A stretch of DNA of 64,000 nt from assembly GCA_009602735.1 (NCBI GenBank), contig WELA01001807.1, positions 4,286-68,285 on the forward strand, in the 5' to 3' direction. Positions 47,801 to 60,813 of this stretch are shown here, piece by piece. How positions within the stretch are numbered: the stretch's first letter is position 1; each line of letters opens with the position of its first letter. The position numbers and the translations under genes were made by a program. Source of the stretch: Mesotaenium endlicherianum. Taxonomy: Eukaryota > Streptophyta > Zygnematophyceae > Zygnematales > Mesotaeniaceae. The notes beneath the pieces are model-generated. The model ran no database searches and was not told where the DNA came from. It saw only the letters and a list, made by a program, of their open reading frames with translations.

Positions 47801-50315
47801 TCAGAGAGGGCGGGGAACGACGCCCTCAACAGGCCTTGCATGCTCCTCCGGCGTCGCACTCCCCTTCTTCTTTGCGCTGCCAATCTCCTCCGATGCCGCT
47901 CCGGGCGGCCCGAGGAACCAATCGATAGCTTGCGATGCAACCTCAACAGGCACAGAGTGCCCCCCGGCAAACTCGCGATACGTCAGATTGTAGCCGCACT
48001 TCTTGAGCTTGGGGACCAGCTGGCGGCTGCAGCGGTCAATATGCAGGATTGTGTCGCGCTTCCCGTGCGAGATGAAGACATCTGGCGAGTCCACGTAGCA
48101 TGGGGGCTTCATGAATCCGGGCGAGAACGCAATGATGTGACTGCTCAAACTCTTGCACGCATGGAGTGTACGCATCAACGTCCCATCCAGTCCAATTGAG
48201 TAACAAAAAAGGCTTAGAATGAGTTGTATGTGACAGCTGGGATGCAGCCAAGAGTTGCAGTCAGAAATGGCAGTGCGGTCAGGTTGAAGGTAATGATAGC
48301 AAGCCACTAAAAAAAAACTTAAGATTCAAGAAAATCGACACATAGTTATAGAACAGCCCTGACAATGCCGCCACATAGGCGCCTGTTCCCCCTCCCCCCA
48401 ACCCCACCAATACAATTTAGGAAGTGGTGATGGCCCGTACACAACATCGGACCATATGATCAAGCAATTCCTTCCCATACATTTGGGCTTCACTAACTCC
48501 CCAGCTAGCATTTCTCCCTCCACTGCTATTGAGACCCCCTGAGAACCGGAAGTCATTCGATTTGACCCTCAAAGGGCCTGGACAGTGGCGGAAAGCGAGG
48601 CACGCAGCTGCACTTAAGCATGAAATTCCCCGAGCTAGAACGACCTGGGCAAAACAAAGAGAAATCTTTCTCTGACATGCATCATACCAGCTCCCAACGC
48701 AAGCCAAACATGCCCAAGTGAAGCAGAGAGGCTGCACGGCTGGATGGGCCCCAGGCACCTGAAGAGCAGGCCGTTGGCAATGCCCAGCGAGAGCGCGTAG
48801 GACGCTCCGTCGGAGAAGCCGGCAATGGCGATGCGGTCAGGGTCCACGGCGTAAGAGCCAAACACCTTCTCCAGAGCCCTGCTCGCCCCATGCGCACTTG
48901 GCCCTCGCACAATTTTGACATCTCTGCAGGGGCTCAAGTGCGTAGTCAAGCAGGCAGCCACAGGCCAGGCGACAGCAAACATCAGCAGAGGCAACAGAGG
49001 TAACACGCAGCAATAGCAGCAGGCGGCAGCAGCAGGCGGCAGCAGCAGGCGGCAGCAGCAGCAGCGGGGAGAGGCAGCGAGCGCGTGCACACGTACTTGT
49101 CGATGAAGGCAACATCGTGTCCATACACGCCCACAATGGTGTCCCAGGTGCGGCCCCGGGACGCGGGCGACAGCAGGAGCAGCCCGCGGGCATCGGCGAG
49201 CGGGAGCAGCGGGGCCAGCCCGTTTGCGGCGTCGGAGCCTGCCCCATGGAGGATGACCACCAGGTGCGCAGGCCTGTCCTGCCGGTACCCCCTGGGGACG
49301 TAGATCAGACCGTCTCTCTGCCCCCTGCATGCGTGCGTGCAGCGCGTGCCCCAGCGCGGCAGGGAGAGGAGAGAGAGAGGAGAGGAGAGGAAAGCCAGAA
49401 GAAAGTCAGGACTCCGGACTCAGTGCTGCTCCTACTTCTTTCGCTTAGCCCTCGAGAAACTGGGTGGAGAATGTTGCTTTGAGCAGGTTGTGCAAGGGAT
49501 GCATTCAATGCTCAAGTGCAAGCATAGGGTAATTCTAATGCAAATCCAAGTTACGAAGCACACATGTGAGCGTGAGCGAGAAACAGGGGCATCAGCTCTA
49601 AATGAAGGTCACGACACAAGACACCTTACGACCTTGTTCAGCTTGAACCTCCTACAGCAATTTTGCCTGTCAGGCAAAGGTCACTTCCTGCCCGCTGAGA
49701 AGTTCAAAAATAAATATAGACCAGCCTGGTACACAGGCCCGACAGATATATGCAGATTGTTTGGTCTGTGAATGCACAAGTAAACATCCGTCTGTCATTT
49801 TCCGGACAAGACACCCTTTGGTTGCCAGGGGAACAGTGTAGGCCATCCATGATCCATGCACCAATTTGGATGCTGCATGTGCAAATCACACACGCCATGT
49901 GGCACAGTCTCCAAATTCATGCTTGGCTGCTGTTTGTGCTCACTCCACTTGTCTTGAACACAAAAGACGAAAACAAAATCCAGCAACGCTAGATTACTAT
50001 TGGTTGATTCTAATAACACTCCTGTTTACCACCAGAGGAGAAAAATCCACGAACGAGGCCAACAGAGGACCCTCACCCTTGAAGACCAAGAGGAATAGCA
50101 GCTCCTCTCGCTGTCGGTTTTCCATTATCCTCGAATGGCCTCCAGGGATGTAGCGGCCGAGAGTTGAGCTTTGCCTGAGGGGCCTCATGCTCTTTGGCCA
50201 GATCCTCTGCCACCTGGCCTCTTAAGGAGCAATCGGAGCAGTCGGAGTATTGGGAGTTTTCAGATTCGTATCCGTCAGAATCCTTCTTGTTATTGAGACC
50301 TGTCATCGTGTCCAA
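47801..50315 (-). CDS. Alpha/beta hydrolase, esterase/PHB-depolymerase-like, four exons, 308 residues
   Basis: Serine hydrolase, probably an esterase; substrate unknown. Exons on the minus strand: 50315-50077, 49324-49097, 48878-48759, 48140-47801. All introns are GT-AG and the phases close (927 bases including stop). Exon 1 gives an acidic, Ser-rich N-terminus (DSDGYESENSQYSDCSDC). Exon 2 has RDGLIYVPRGY and HLVVILHGAGSD, the oxyanion HG motif. Exon 3 has RIAIAGFSDGASYALSLG with nucleophile Ser178. Exon 4 has HIIAFSPGFMKPP, DVFISHGKRDTIL (Asp225) and YREFAGGHSVP (His257), completing the triad. No signal peptide is seen, so it is probably cytosolic. The start at 50315 is the first Met of an open frame; an upstream exon is possible. 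It faces the aspartic protease tail to tail. Confidence 0.9.
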
Positions 50316-52534
50316 TTATCTGCATATAGTAACCACCAAAAAAATCAGGTGTGCCATCACAAAAGAGAATGGCAATGTTGTCCTGAAAGGTCCTTGGGCA
50401 GCCTTATACTTAGACCTATCAAAGTTCATGGCCGTACATACAAAAAACACGCCCTAATTTCGGAAATATCGAAACTGACAGAACTACAATAAGTTCATGC
50501 TCAAACAAGCTGTAAAACAAGGTGCAGATTGTCAATTTGAATGCACACTTCAGTACCACACAAGCTCTGCACCCTTTTGCCTCTTTTACTTCACTCATTA
50601 ACATGCCTTATGCTTGTCTCGACGGAGGAAAATCTGCAGCAAAGAACCTCTTTGGCACAGAAATTGTCACTGATATACACATCAATTTTATTTACACTGC
50701 AAGATCTTAAGTATGATTGCCCTATAAACCTCTGCCGCTGATCCTTGAAAGTTTATTGACTTGCTGCCTAAGGTATGAGCACTCAACGTCTCCGCAAAAT
50801 TGGTCCCGAACCTGATGTGGAGTGTGTGTTCCTTCACTCACCTGCTAGCTGGCAATATGAAACAGAGAATGGCTTTGGGCACGATTCTATCCGGGAGGTA
50901 TCTGCGAGGTATGTACGCAATAATCCGCATACCTACATAACCTCAAACAAACAGAAGTCGCACCGCTTAGACAGAATCGTAGTTTTTCTCGACTCCAAAC
51001 TTCAGTTTAGTTTTCCTTCTTCCAAGAGGTCGCATTGCATGCAATGAACTTGTAGACTCGAGGTAACTAGTACAGGGTAGAACCAGGTAGAACACGGGAA
51101 CAAGATTACTATGCCCCAGGTCTTGCCCAAGCGCCAACTGCCACCAACTGCAGCCAACTGGCATCTACTTGTTGTCGGTCATCACCTGCTCATAATCCGA
51201 CGTGGTCCAGTGAGAAACCAAAAACTGCCTCAAGAATGTACAGAAGTACAGACAACAAGAGCAGTTGTCAGTGATTGTCAGTATATTTCAGTAATTGCAC
51301 GAAATAGTACGCGAAGGCACGCAAAAGTGAGTGTGAGGTGGTACACGCTGGAGCACGCGAATGGAGGTGTATAGAACGAATGGAAAAGAAGGAAAAAGTG
51401 GGGAAAGTGGGAAAAAGTGGGGAAAGTGGGAAAAAGTGTCCTCCCGAGCAGCTCTCGAGCACTCGAGCACTCTCGAGTCTGGAGTAGCAAAGCGTCGCCT
51501 AGTTCGACAAATGTGAGGCTTCCTCTTACGACCTTCTCCCCATAACGGCCTCCACCCATTAGCTCAATTTTGGGGAAAAGGCACAAAACCATTCCTTCCT
51601 CGAAAAGCCATAAGCTGTCGTCATCAAGAAGTAGGGATACTATGGCTTGTTTTCCTTTTGATGAAATCTTGCGATGCCGGCTAATGGGGGGACTTTAACA
51701 TGCACTTTCCTTCTCTCTGACACACTCCGACCAACACGGGCATTATTTGTGGTGAGCCTAACGCTCAACACAACGTAACAAATGCACAAAAAGAATATGT
51801 TTAATTATCTTTCTCTCATGACACGCCAAGACGCGAAGCTTACCCGTCAGTGGCCTCCTTACCGATCCCCTTGCAGGTCGCGCAAGAGCCACTCTTGCGC
51901 CACGAAAAGATAGAAAGAGGTGAGGAATCAGATGGACTGGTTGGGAACCTTGGGGAACCAGTTTGAATGACTATTCTGGGGAGAGAGAACTTGTGCGGGC
52001 AAAGATTCTGGCTGAAAAATGCATCAATGTGATAGACGAGAAGAAGAGAAGGGAATGGACGTTCGACTCGTCATCAACTCGTCATTATAATGACGGACTT
52101 TGTTGCCTCCTGACACCATTTTTGACAATCTGAGACCAGAAGGGAGGGCGATATGGTATGCCCTTCTTCAAGAAAGAAGAAAGTTCCATATCGCCCACAA
52201 GCAATTGGCTTCGTGGTGTAGGTTCTGTAAAGATACGAAACTAGACGACAAGTTTTAAATTCGTTTGAACTTAACCACTTCAATCGTGGCCGACGTCATG
52301 TCCCTTCTCTACAGACAATCGTGCTTGTCGATCACATTTGGAAGAATGGCAACGAAAGACATGGAAAAGGGGAATTTTTGAATTTTCTCGAAATGTTGCT
52401 AATGAGTGGATGCTGTAAGACTCCCTCCTTGCAGCAATCACAACATTCCACAGAGAGAAGGCAGAGACGCGCCCCTCAATGCCCCTAACGAAAAGTATTT
52501 CATACCTCCATGGATATCGAAATTTGAGAGGGGA
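50316..52534. other. Upstream of the hydrolase, no secure gene
   Basis: Should hold the hydrolase promoter on the minus strand. A plus-strand open frame at 50775-51047 begins MSTQRLRKIGPEPDVECVFL but matches nothing I recognise. 51440-51480 is rich in CTCGAG words. Confidence 0.35.
51391..51438. repeat. Tandem repeat, ~18-bp unit
   Basis: Unit ggaaaaagtggggaaagt repeated about two and a half times. Confidence 0.8.
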
Positions 52535-53133
52535 CCGACAATGTTCCTCACACGAAGCCCCCCCGAACGATGCAACAAAACAACGCGACGGCTGTCGACG
52601 CTCGCCGTCTACGCATCAACCTTCCCCCCTCCCTCCCTCCCTCCCTCCCTCTCCTTTCTCCACCATGCCTCCTGCCTCCCCTTCCCACTTTCTCTAACAC
52701 CCTCAAAACAAGCAAGCGGCCATGGCCGCCTGCAACGACGAGCTGGCATGGCAGCCTACCAGCATGCGCTCCCAACCTTTTGACCCCACAAACCCATTTA
52801 ACGAGCGAGAGCTCCCTCTCACACGCCCCCATCACGAGCTACCTAGCCCAGGCGAGGCTTCGTCCCACTTCTCCTTGCCATGGCCGCTCACCAAAAGACC
52901 CAAGAACGCAGTGCCTAAGCAAAAAACAGGCCTAATTTATGGCTAGAGCCTAATTTAAGGCGGTTGCTAAAGGGCGGGCCGCAAAGAAAGCGCGATCACG
53001 ATCATACGCGTTTGTGCGAAGCCGGGTAGCAGTGCACGTATAAACTTTTCGGACGCACGTCTGGGCAAACGCTCACACGAGCAGAGGACCTTCCTGATGT
53101 TTTCCTCACAACACATACGTGAGGAGCGCCTTA
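52535..53133 (+). repeat. M-repeat copy 2
   Basis: Begins near ccgacaatgttcctcac and ends gtgaggagcgcctta. Contains the CCCT run, gcggccatggccgcc, gggcgggccgc and gctcacacgagc. It is the unbroken reference for the site where element A entered copy 4 (about 53018-53028). Confidence 0.75.
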
Positions 53134-53160
53134 CTGACAACAACCATCCACTGCACATAC

Positions 53161-53760
53161 TCGGTCAATATTGTGGTCTGTGAGGAAATCTGCAATTTTC
53201 CCCTCACGAAGCCCTCCAAACGATCGCGACATACTTAAGCGTCAAACCAGCATGATTATTATCAACGCTCGCAGTCGATGCAACGGCTGGCCTCCTCCTT
53301 CCCTCCTTCCCTCCTTCCCTCTCCACCATACCTTCTCCCTCTTCTTTCCACCCTCTCTCTCATATCAAGCAGGCATGGCCGCTTGACATAACCAGCGACC
53401 ATGTTTGACCACCACCATGTGCTCCCAACCTTTTCACCCCACGAACCTATCTTACGAGCGAGAACGCCATCTCCACACCCCCTTCACGAGCTACCTAGCA
53501 GCCCATGCGATACTTCGCCCCCCTTCTCCTGGCCATGGCCGCTAGCAAAATTCTCGAGGACCCTCTATTTAAGCTAAAAAGTCGCCTAATTTGTGGCGAT
53601 CGCTAAAGGGCGGGCCATGGTGGAAAAGCGCGATCACAATTGAACGATATTGCATCGATCCAAATCGCACGCGCACAAATAAATTTTCAGACGCACGCAT
53701 AGACCAAGACTCACATGAGCGAAGACCCTTACAGATTTTCTTCTCACAAGCGTTACATGT
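53161..53760 (+). repeat. M-repeat copy 3
   Basis: Same landmarks as copies 1 and 2 (gatcgcgacat, CCCT-type run, gcatggccgc, gggcgggcc, ctcacatgagcg), more diverged and with a shortened right end. It lies only 27 bases after copy 2 in the same orientation. Confidence 0.7.
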
Positions 53761-55828
53761 AATGAATCAATTCATTATTTGTTTAATTGATTGCATATAT
53801 AAATACATCACTGAATAAGTATTATGTCAATATATTCACATGTGCGAGTTCATTTAAATGAATGTATGTCGATATAATGCGAGTTTGCTTACTTTGTCGA
53901 AAAGGTTAGCAGGATGACTTTTGTATTATGGTGTAGTTTTCTGGGATTATCAAAATATATTGTAGTGAAACAGATAGATAAAGTACTTAGTAAAACAGAA
54001 TACTTTATCTATTCAAGACAAGGATCTTTGAACACAAGTGGTAGCTTCTTGAAAGAGAGATGGCTTCTTGAAAGTTAATATATTTCTGGATTTTGGCAAG
54101 TACAAGAGTGATTCTGGAATGTCTTTCTATGTTCTAGCTCTTGTTTATATACTTGCTACATAAGTAATTTCTAGGAAGGTGTATGTTGATGTGTTGGCAC
54201 CCAACACATCCCAAAACTTGCCACCTCTTTCTAGAATAATGTACACATGTCCTTTTGACCTAAAAATGGCACATCTGACTTTTGCCACATGGAGTTCTTC
54301 TAGGTCTTTCCTCTAACTTCGAAAATGCCTTGGAAGGTTCAAAGGACATGAACCAAGTTACTAGAGTACCTATTCACACTTGACTCCACACAATACTACT
54401 CCAAATATATTTGAAAACATTAAAATATATGCATACTAATATATAATAACTCAAATCACTACATATATATAGGACATAATATCAGTACGTTGACATGTAG
54501 TAAGCTCGCATGATGATAATTGGTATACTTAGACTCAGTACGCTGAGAATAGACATATTCAATAAGATAATTATTTGTATATTGGCACATGTGACCAATT
54601 TGTGGTATACTGAAAGTCGGGAGGTTGACTGGGAATCGGTGAATCAATGTCCTACTAGTGCGGTTGAATCCCGGGTAGGCAGAGCCGACGTCAGCTAGCT
54701 GAACAGTTAGGACTTCAGTCAACCGACCAAATAATATGGTCGTTATACCTAGATCCGTGGGTCTCAACTTAACGGGTATCCCACGAAGCGGCGCACCTTG
54801 CGCCGTGGTCAACCAGGTGGTCACTATGTACATAGCAGGCTAGGATCTCGTGGTCCCTCAAGTAGGCTTTACAGTTGGATTTCTATTCGCAAGTCATATG
54901 TACACTTTTGGGATTGTTATTATGACCAGCTTTTACGAAAATTGACATGGCATCTTCGTCTGTGCTCCAAAATGAGCGAACTAGGACGGTTTGGAAGAGG
55001 CGTCCGTTGCCATTGACTTTGCTCAATGTGAATAAGTATTGACAGAATTATGCCTTCTGACATTTTGGGGTCACAGTCTGGACAGATTCCATGCTTTTGC
55101 ACCTAAGTCAGTGGGATGTGTTTCAGCTACATTATGGTCATCTGAATGAGAGCGCCTTTGCTATTTGGTCCTTTTATGTTGTGTATGTGCTCATACATGC
55201 TTGTATGCCTGGTACGCAAGAGGCCGCGAGTTTGTAAAGGAAAAGCTCTAGTCCTCAAGTTTGCCTTATTCTTGTGCCTTGAGGTAGTGTGCAACTATGG
55301 CACACTACAGTAAGTGAGTCAAGCGATATAGAGGAGTAAACTAAATTCATTATAAGGACGGAGACCGCTCCCTCATTTTACACGCTTCCACCAAATTCTG
55401 ACCATATATCTAATTGAAACATGTTTTGTGTTGAATAAGCAAGATTCATTTCAATACATGGAGGACGCATTATTGACGATCGCAAACTGGGCCGTGTATT
55501 GGCTCCTATAGGCTAGACTCGATCAATATCTTTGTGTGTGGGGGGGACATACTGGACCAAATTCATTTAATAAAGGGTCGCAAACTTCCTCTCACAAACC
55601 GCCCCAAACAACGATAACAAATTGAAACGTCAAAAGTAGTCGAGGGGGCTCGTTGACGTCACAACAAAGTAAGTATCACAAGAACAAAGCGCGGCGAAGC
55701 AAAAAGAGGCCTCAGCATGTCTGGCATGAAGAGAAAACAAGAGAGGGTCAACACAACCCACCTCGGCCTGTATGAAGTCACTCCACCACACAAAAAGAGC
55801 AACATATGACGAATTCGACGTCAATACA
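53761..55828. other. AT-rich unassigned region
   Basis: No conserved coding sequence seen. Contains a palindromic gtgttggcacccaacac at about 54190-54207, an LTR-C-like stretch at 54600-54865, and near 55585-55640 a piece resembling the left end of the M-repeat (cctctcacaaaccgcc, aaattgaaacgtcaaaa). Confidence 0.4.
54600..54865 (+). repeat. Possible diverged relative of LTR-C
   Basis: Shares the word order of LTR-C: gcggttgaatcccgggtaggcag, gctgaacagtta, then tgtacatagcaggctaggatctcg, against ggttaactcccgggtaggcag, gttgaacagtaa and cgtacatatgctagg in LTR-C. Overall similarity is low; chance cannot be excluded. Confidence 0.4.
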
Positions 55829-56544
55829 TGTAAAGAATCAGTAGATTGGATAGACATAATATTCATTTCAGTATAATAGTCAAATAAATTCAACCTTCTG
55901 GACTTCACTTAATATTAAGTCTGGTGGACTTTTTGTGATATTCAGTTTAATGACTCAACCTAGAGCAGCAGGTTGAAGTCAACTTAGGTCAGCTTGCTGA
56001 CACATTCTTTGACAGTCCGCTGACTGCCGTACTCGGTAGCAGCAAACTGCCTAGTCATATATCTAAGTGTAGTATGCTAGATGAGTGGCCAGATGACACC
56101 CTTAAGGTGGATGGCGATTCGGGATGATGGGAGATGGCTGTGGATTTGGTTAGTCGAGGTCCTACCGACGTGGTTAACTCCCGGGTAGGCAGTGCCATTG
56201 CGCTTGCCGTTGAACAGTAAACTCATTCCACGTACATATGCTAGGTATGGCTCTCGAGTTCGGCATTCGAAAACGAGGCCAACTCTCTTGTACCGCAAAT
56301 TGAGAGATATTTGAATTCAAAGCGAGAAGCCATTGATGCGACTGTCTCCTAACCTTGCTTATGTATGACTTTACTGATAGCATGATTGACGCTCGTTTAC
56401 TTGAATTTGACTTATGAATATTGTTGCGCTAATCGTGGGGTCTTTTACTAAATAACTTAACCAGAAAATACCATAAAGATTACTTGCTGATATAAAGATC
56501 TTTTATTAATTGTTGATCGCTTATTGGTAAGTCGATTCATTTAA
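55829..56544 (+). repeat. 5' LTR of D (LTR-C)
   Basis: 716 bp, TGTAAAGAATCAGTAGATTG to GATTCATTTAA. Primer site tggtatcagagc at 56546-56557, an exact match to the plant initiator tRNA-Met type site. Confidence 0.9.
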
Positions 56545-56577
56545 GTGGTATCAGAGCAGTTACCACAGTCTTCTTTT

Positions 56578-58040
56578 ATGGTAAGGACCAGGTCTCAAGC
56601 TAGCAACTCTCGTGAAATGGAGAGTGAGAACAATGATAACATTGAGGAAGGAAAAGACGAAAGTCGCGTCTTTGAACCTCGCACCTACTTAGAAACGCAA
56701 CATGATGCAGGAAATGGAGAAGCTCCAGAGAAGGCAGCAGCTCTTGTTGCAGTAGCAGCTTAGCATGCTGAGGATGAGCGTAAAGAGGTAGAGGAAGCAA
56801 TAAACAGGAGAGCCCCTGAAGAAAGGACGATGGAAGACCAGATGACAAAAAGGGCCAGTCTCTGAAACCAACCTCCTGCTGTACCTACTGTTGTACCTCT
56901 TCCCTAGATTCGCAAACAACTGAGTGCAACGGGTATAGCCGGAGCAGCAGCAACCGAAAATGCGAAGCTACTACTAATCGAGCTAATGTTGCTGCTGCTG
57001 TGTTTGCTGGGCTACCACCTCGAACTGTAGATCTGGGAGCATTATTTGTGCAAATGAAATCGCAAATGGCGAGCATGTATCAGTCCCAACAGGAGGACAA
57101 AAGGATCATGATGGCATTGTTACGTGACAGTGACCAACTGTATTCTTAAAGCAATTGTGGTGGTGGCAGAGGGCCGAGTAAGCCTAAGCCGAAACCTCCT
57201 CAGGACTACGACCCTGAGGGAAATTGAAAGTACTATCTGATCAAGTTTCTCGCTGATGTTGAGCAGTGGCTGGAGAACTACCCAGAAGTGCAGGACTACG
57301 ATATTTTCAGACACACTGGTGCTCATGCACACCAGTGCTCTACTGAAAGGCAGTGCAGCAAACTGGTGGCGGTATTGGAAAGGAGAGCGTAAGGCTCAAC
57401 AACTCGGTGACCCTACTTGGATAGATTTTGTTAAGAAGCAGCATAAGAAATTTGATGTGATAAATCAGCAGGAGAAAGCAATCTATGCAATGATCTCCCT
57501 GACACTGAAGCAGACCACTTTAATTGCGGAGTATACTCAGAAGTTCCAGGTCAACATGATGAAGCAGCCGCAAGGGCCAGAGCTGTATGTGATAGCATAT
57601 TTCGGGTATGGCTTGAAGCTTGAAGTCTCAGGTCATTTTGCTGAAAAGAAATATGAGAAATTGGCTGACTTGATCCAGGATGCTGATGCCTGGGATCAGC
57701 AACAGTTTAATTACAAGCGCCAGAGTATTGCTTTGGTGTCTAAGATTGTCAAAAAGCCACATGGTTTCTACAATGCAATTGAAGGAGACCAGGCTGAGGA
57801 TGATCAGAGTGATGAGTACGAGTATGAGTATAATGCTATGCAGTCTAGAGGGAGAAGTGGATACTCTCGAGGTGGCTATGGAAGAGGTGGTGGCAAGTCT
57901 AAGCCGAGACCAGCCTCGGCAAAATCTAATCGCTACCATTGCCAGGAGTCGGATCCCTACAGAGAGCAATGTCCTAGAAAGCACCTGTCAAAGGTCGAGA
58001 GAAAGGATCATCCTTTGGACAGCAACTGTCAGTAATCCAG
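56578..58040 (+). pseudogene. gag region of D
   Basis: MVRTRSQASNSREMESENND at the start, then the capsid-type block GSAANWWRYWKGERKAQQLG and an Arg/Gly/Tyr-rich tail before a knuckle-like segment. Close to C2 gag. Part of a fossil. Confidence 0.85.
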
Positions 58041-58189
58041 TCTACTGAGTGTGAGGATGCTAGAGATAGTGAATCGTCGGTAGCTGCCCTCCTAGCAGGT
58101 ACTATGGGTCCTGCTGAACTGGATTCACTATGCATGCCTGACAACCAGATAAAGAAGACCATTAGCACTACAGATCTCCGGTGAGTGCA

Positions 58190-60640
58190 CGCTCTGGATG
58201 GTCTCATTCCACTTGATGTCCAATATTTTTTTGCTAAGTCACAAAAACTCTACGAAAGTCAGGAAAAGTCAGTTCCTCCTATCCTACTGCATTGCATGAT
58301 TGCAGGTAGGAAGGTGAGGGCATTTGTTGACGGAGGGGCGTCACATACTTTTATCCACAAAGACTTAGTGAAGCGGCTAAGGCTGCCTACTGTCATCCAG
58401 GGGAATAGAAGAATATTTCTTGGAGATGCCTCAAGTATCTCGGGAGGAATTATAACCAAGCTTATTAACGTCAGTTAGATTCTGGCATTGCAATTCTAAT
58501 TGAAACGCTTATTTTTGAGGTACTCAACACTGGCTTTTATGATCTCGTGCTAGGGAGGTCCTGGCTCAATAGACATCAAGCTGAAGTGTGTTGGAGCAGA
58601 GGTACAATTAAAGTAAGAGGTGCCATTGATGCGCAGACTAACTTGGCACTCACCACTGCTGTTCCTCTTGTCCTGTATGGATGGCAAATGAACGAAACAA
58701 AGAGATTTCCAGGAGGATGCAAACTGTTGAATGCAATGGAGTTCATCCAAAGCTGGAACCAGAAGGACGACAGAATTTTCTGTCTACTGCTCAAAAAGGT
58801 ACCTCCTCAACCTGAAGAAGTGGTGGAGAAAAAGGTGAGCCCTTCGGAGCACCCTACTGCTGGAAAAATTGTTGCCCAGTATGATGATGTTTTTAACATG
58901 CCTCCATGATTGCCACCTAAGAGGGAGGTAGATCATAAAGTTGATTTATTACCTTGGAGTCAGCCACCTTGGCAACGCAATAATGGCTTGTCTTATGTGG
59001 AGAGAGAAGAGTTAAACACACAGATTGCAGAGCTTGAGGAGAATGGATATATTTCTCCCATTGAATCACTTTATGGCGCACCCGTCTTATTTGTTAAGAA
59101 GAAGGATGCACTATGCATATGTGTGTGGATTACAGAGCTCTGAACAGAATCACAGTAAAGAACAAATATACTTTTGTTAGAATCAAGGACTTGCTTGATA
59201 CACTGTATGATGCTAAAGTGCTCAGTAAGATTGATCTCAAAAGTGAATATCACAAGATCAGGATTGTTGAGGGAGATGATTACAAGACTGCTTTTCGCAC
59301 ACGTTATGGACATTATGAGTTCAATGTGATGCCTTTTGGTTTGACTAATCCTCCCGCCACCTTCATAGGTGCTATGAATGACATTTTCAGACTCTACTTG
59401 GATAAATTTGTGCAAGTCTTTTTGGATGATATGCTGATTTTCTCTAAAAATGAGACTGAGCATGCTGATCACTTGAAGAGAATAATGGACACTCTAAGAA
59501 AGAATCAGTTATATGCTAAAAATGAACAAGTGTGATTTTCTTAAGAAGAGTATTGAATTCTTAGGACACGTCAGTTAAGAAGGCATCAGTGTGGATCCTA
59601 AGAAAGTCTAAGACCATAAGGGACTGGCCAGTACCTCACTCTGTCTCAAAAGTTAAATCCTTACTTGGGCTGGCTATCTTTTATAGGAATTTCATTGAAT
59701 ATTATTCCACTAAGATTTGTAAATTGACTGACCTTACTAAAACGGACATAGGGTATGTAGGGGGGGCAGAGCAGCAAGCTGCCTTCTAAACCTTTCAGGA
59801 TGCTCAATATTCTGCCCCAGTTCTAGCTGTATATGACCCCAACAAACCTGTAGAGGTGGTTACTTCTGACTTTGCTATTTTGTTGCAACCTGTTGACAAA
59901 ACCACGAAGAATGGTAAGGTAAAGCAGGAGTGGCACCCTGTGCTGTATGAGTCTCTGAAATTCAACCCAGCTAAAATTACCTATTCTGTGCATGATAAAG
60001 AGCTGTTGACCATCATTCATGTTCTCAAACAACGGAGAGCTTACTTACATGGTAAAGCTTTTAAGGTGATTACAGATCATCTAGCTCTGACTCACTTTCA
60101 GAAGAAGTCCAAGCTGTCGAGGAGGGAGAACCGCTGGAGCAGTTTCAAGTCCAGATTGACTACAAACCGGGGAAGTTGAAACCTGCTGATGCATTCTCTA
60201 GAAGACCTGACTTGCAAGAAATGAACTTTAGTCAGCATGCTATAGATAAAGTCCTTTGTGCACTCACTTCACTAAAGGTGAAAAAGTCCTTCCTTGAACA
60301 ACTTAGGAAAGCCTACCATTCTGACCCAACATTTGAGCCCACCCCCACTGATGGTGTGTGTCCTGCTACTGCACTATGGTATCGGCTAAAGGGAGGGGTC
60401 TGGATGACTGAAATAACTTCAGGCAAGCTGAAGCTGGTCATTCCTAATAACTTCGAAATAAGGTCACTCTTACTGAGTCAAGCGCATGTCTGATTACTAC
60501 AAGAAATATCTGGTTAGATAAAAGGGTTACGATGCATCTGGGGACACTTGGGAATCGAAGGACCATTTGACCAATGCCACAGGGGCGTTGAAACCTTTTT
60601 ACCTTCGAGATGTTAGGAGACCTCCTTAATTGTCATTTGA
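58190..60640 (+). pseudogene. pol region of D
   Basis: Protease about 58290-58460 (VRAFVDGGASHTFIHKDLVK); reverse transcriptase about 59070-59540 ([33 protein letters not shown]); RNase H about 59850-60200; an integrase-side segment about 60240-60490; chromodomain-type end about 60500-60620. Part of a fossil. Confidence 0.83.
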
Positions 60641-60813
60641 GTTGACACGGGAAGGTGACAAGCGGTCTTGTCTCCATTCAAATTGGAGGGGAAAGTGACA
60701 ATCAATGACAGTTAGAGACAGTACGTTACAGGAAGTGACATTGTGACAGGCAACCCATCTTAAATTTAAGTTGGAGAGATAACATGTCGAGAATCAGCCA
60801 CATGTTGGGAATC

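Noticed and set aside
49093-49096. Hydrolase exon 2 donor at tac|gtgtgc
   Set aside because: It breaks the phase with exon 3. The donor GTACGT at 49096 closes the frame and joins IDK to ALEKVF as the family expects.
50775-51047. Plus-strand gene upstream of the hydrolase
   Set aside because: A single 90-codon frame with no known domain, no clear splice partners and ordinary composition.
52406-52946. Protein gene inside M-repeat copy 2
   Set aside because: The open frames are not kept in copies 1 and 3, so they are probably by-products of GC-rich repeat sequence.
53756-53780. LTR-C start at tgtaatgaatcaattcatta
   Set aside because: The first bases match LTR-C, but the following sequence does not; it is probably a chance palindrome.
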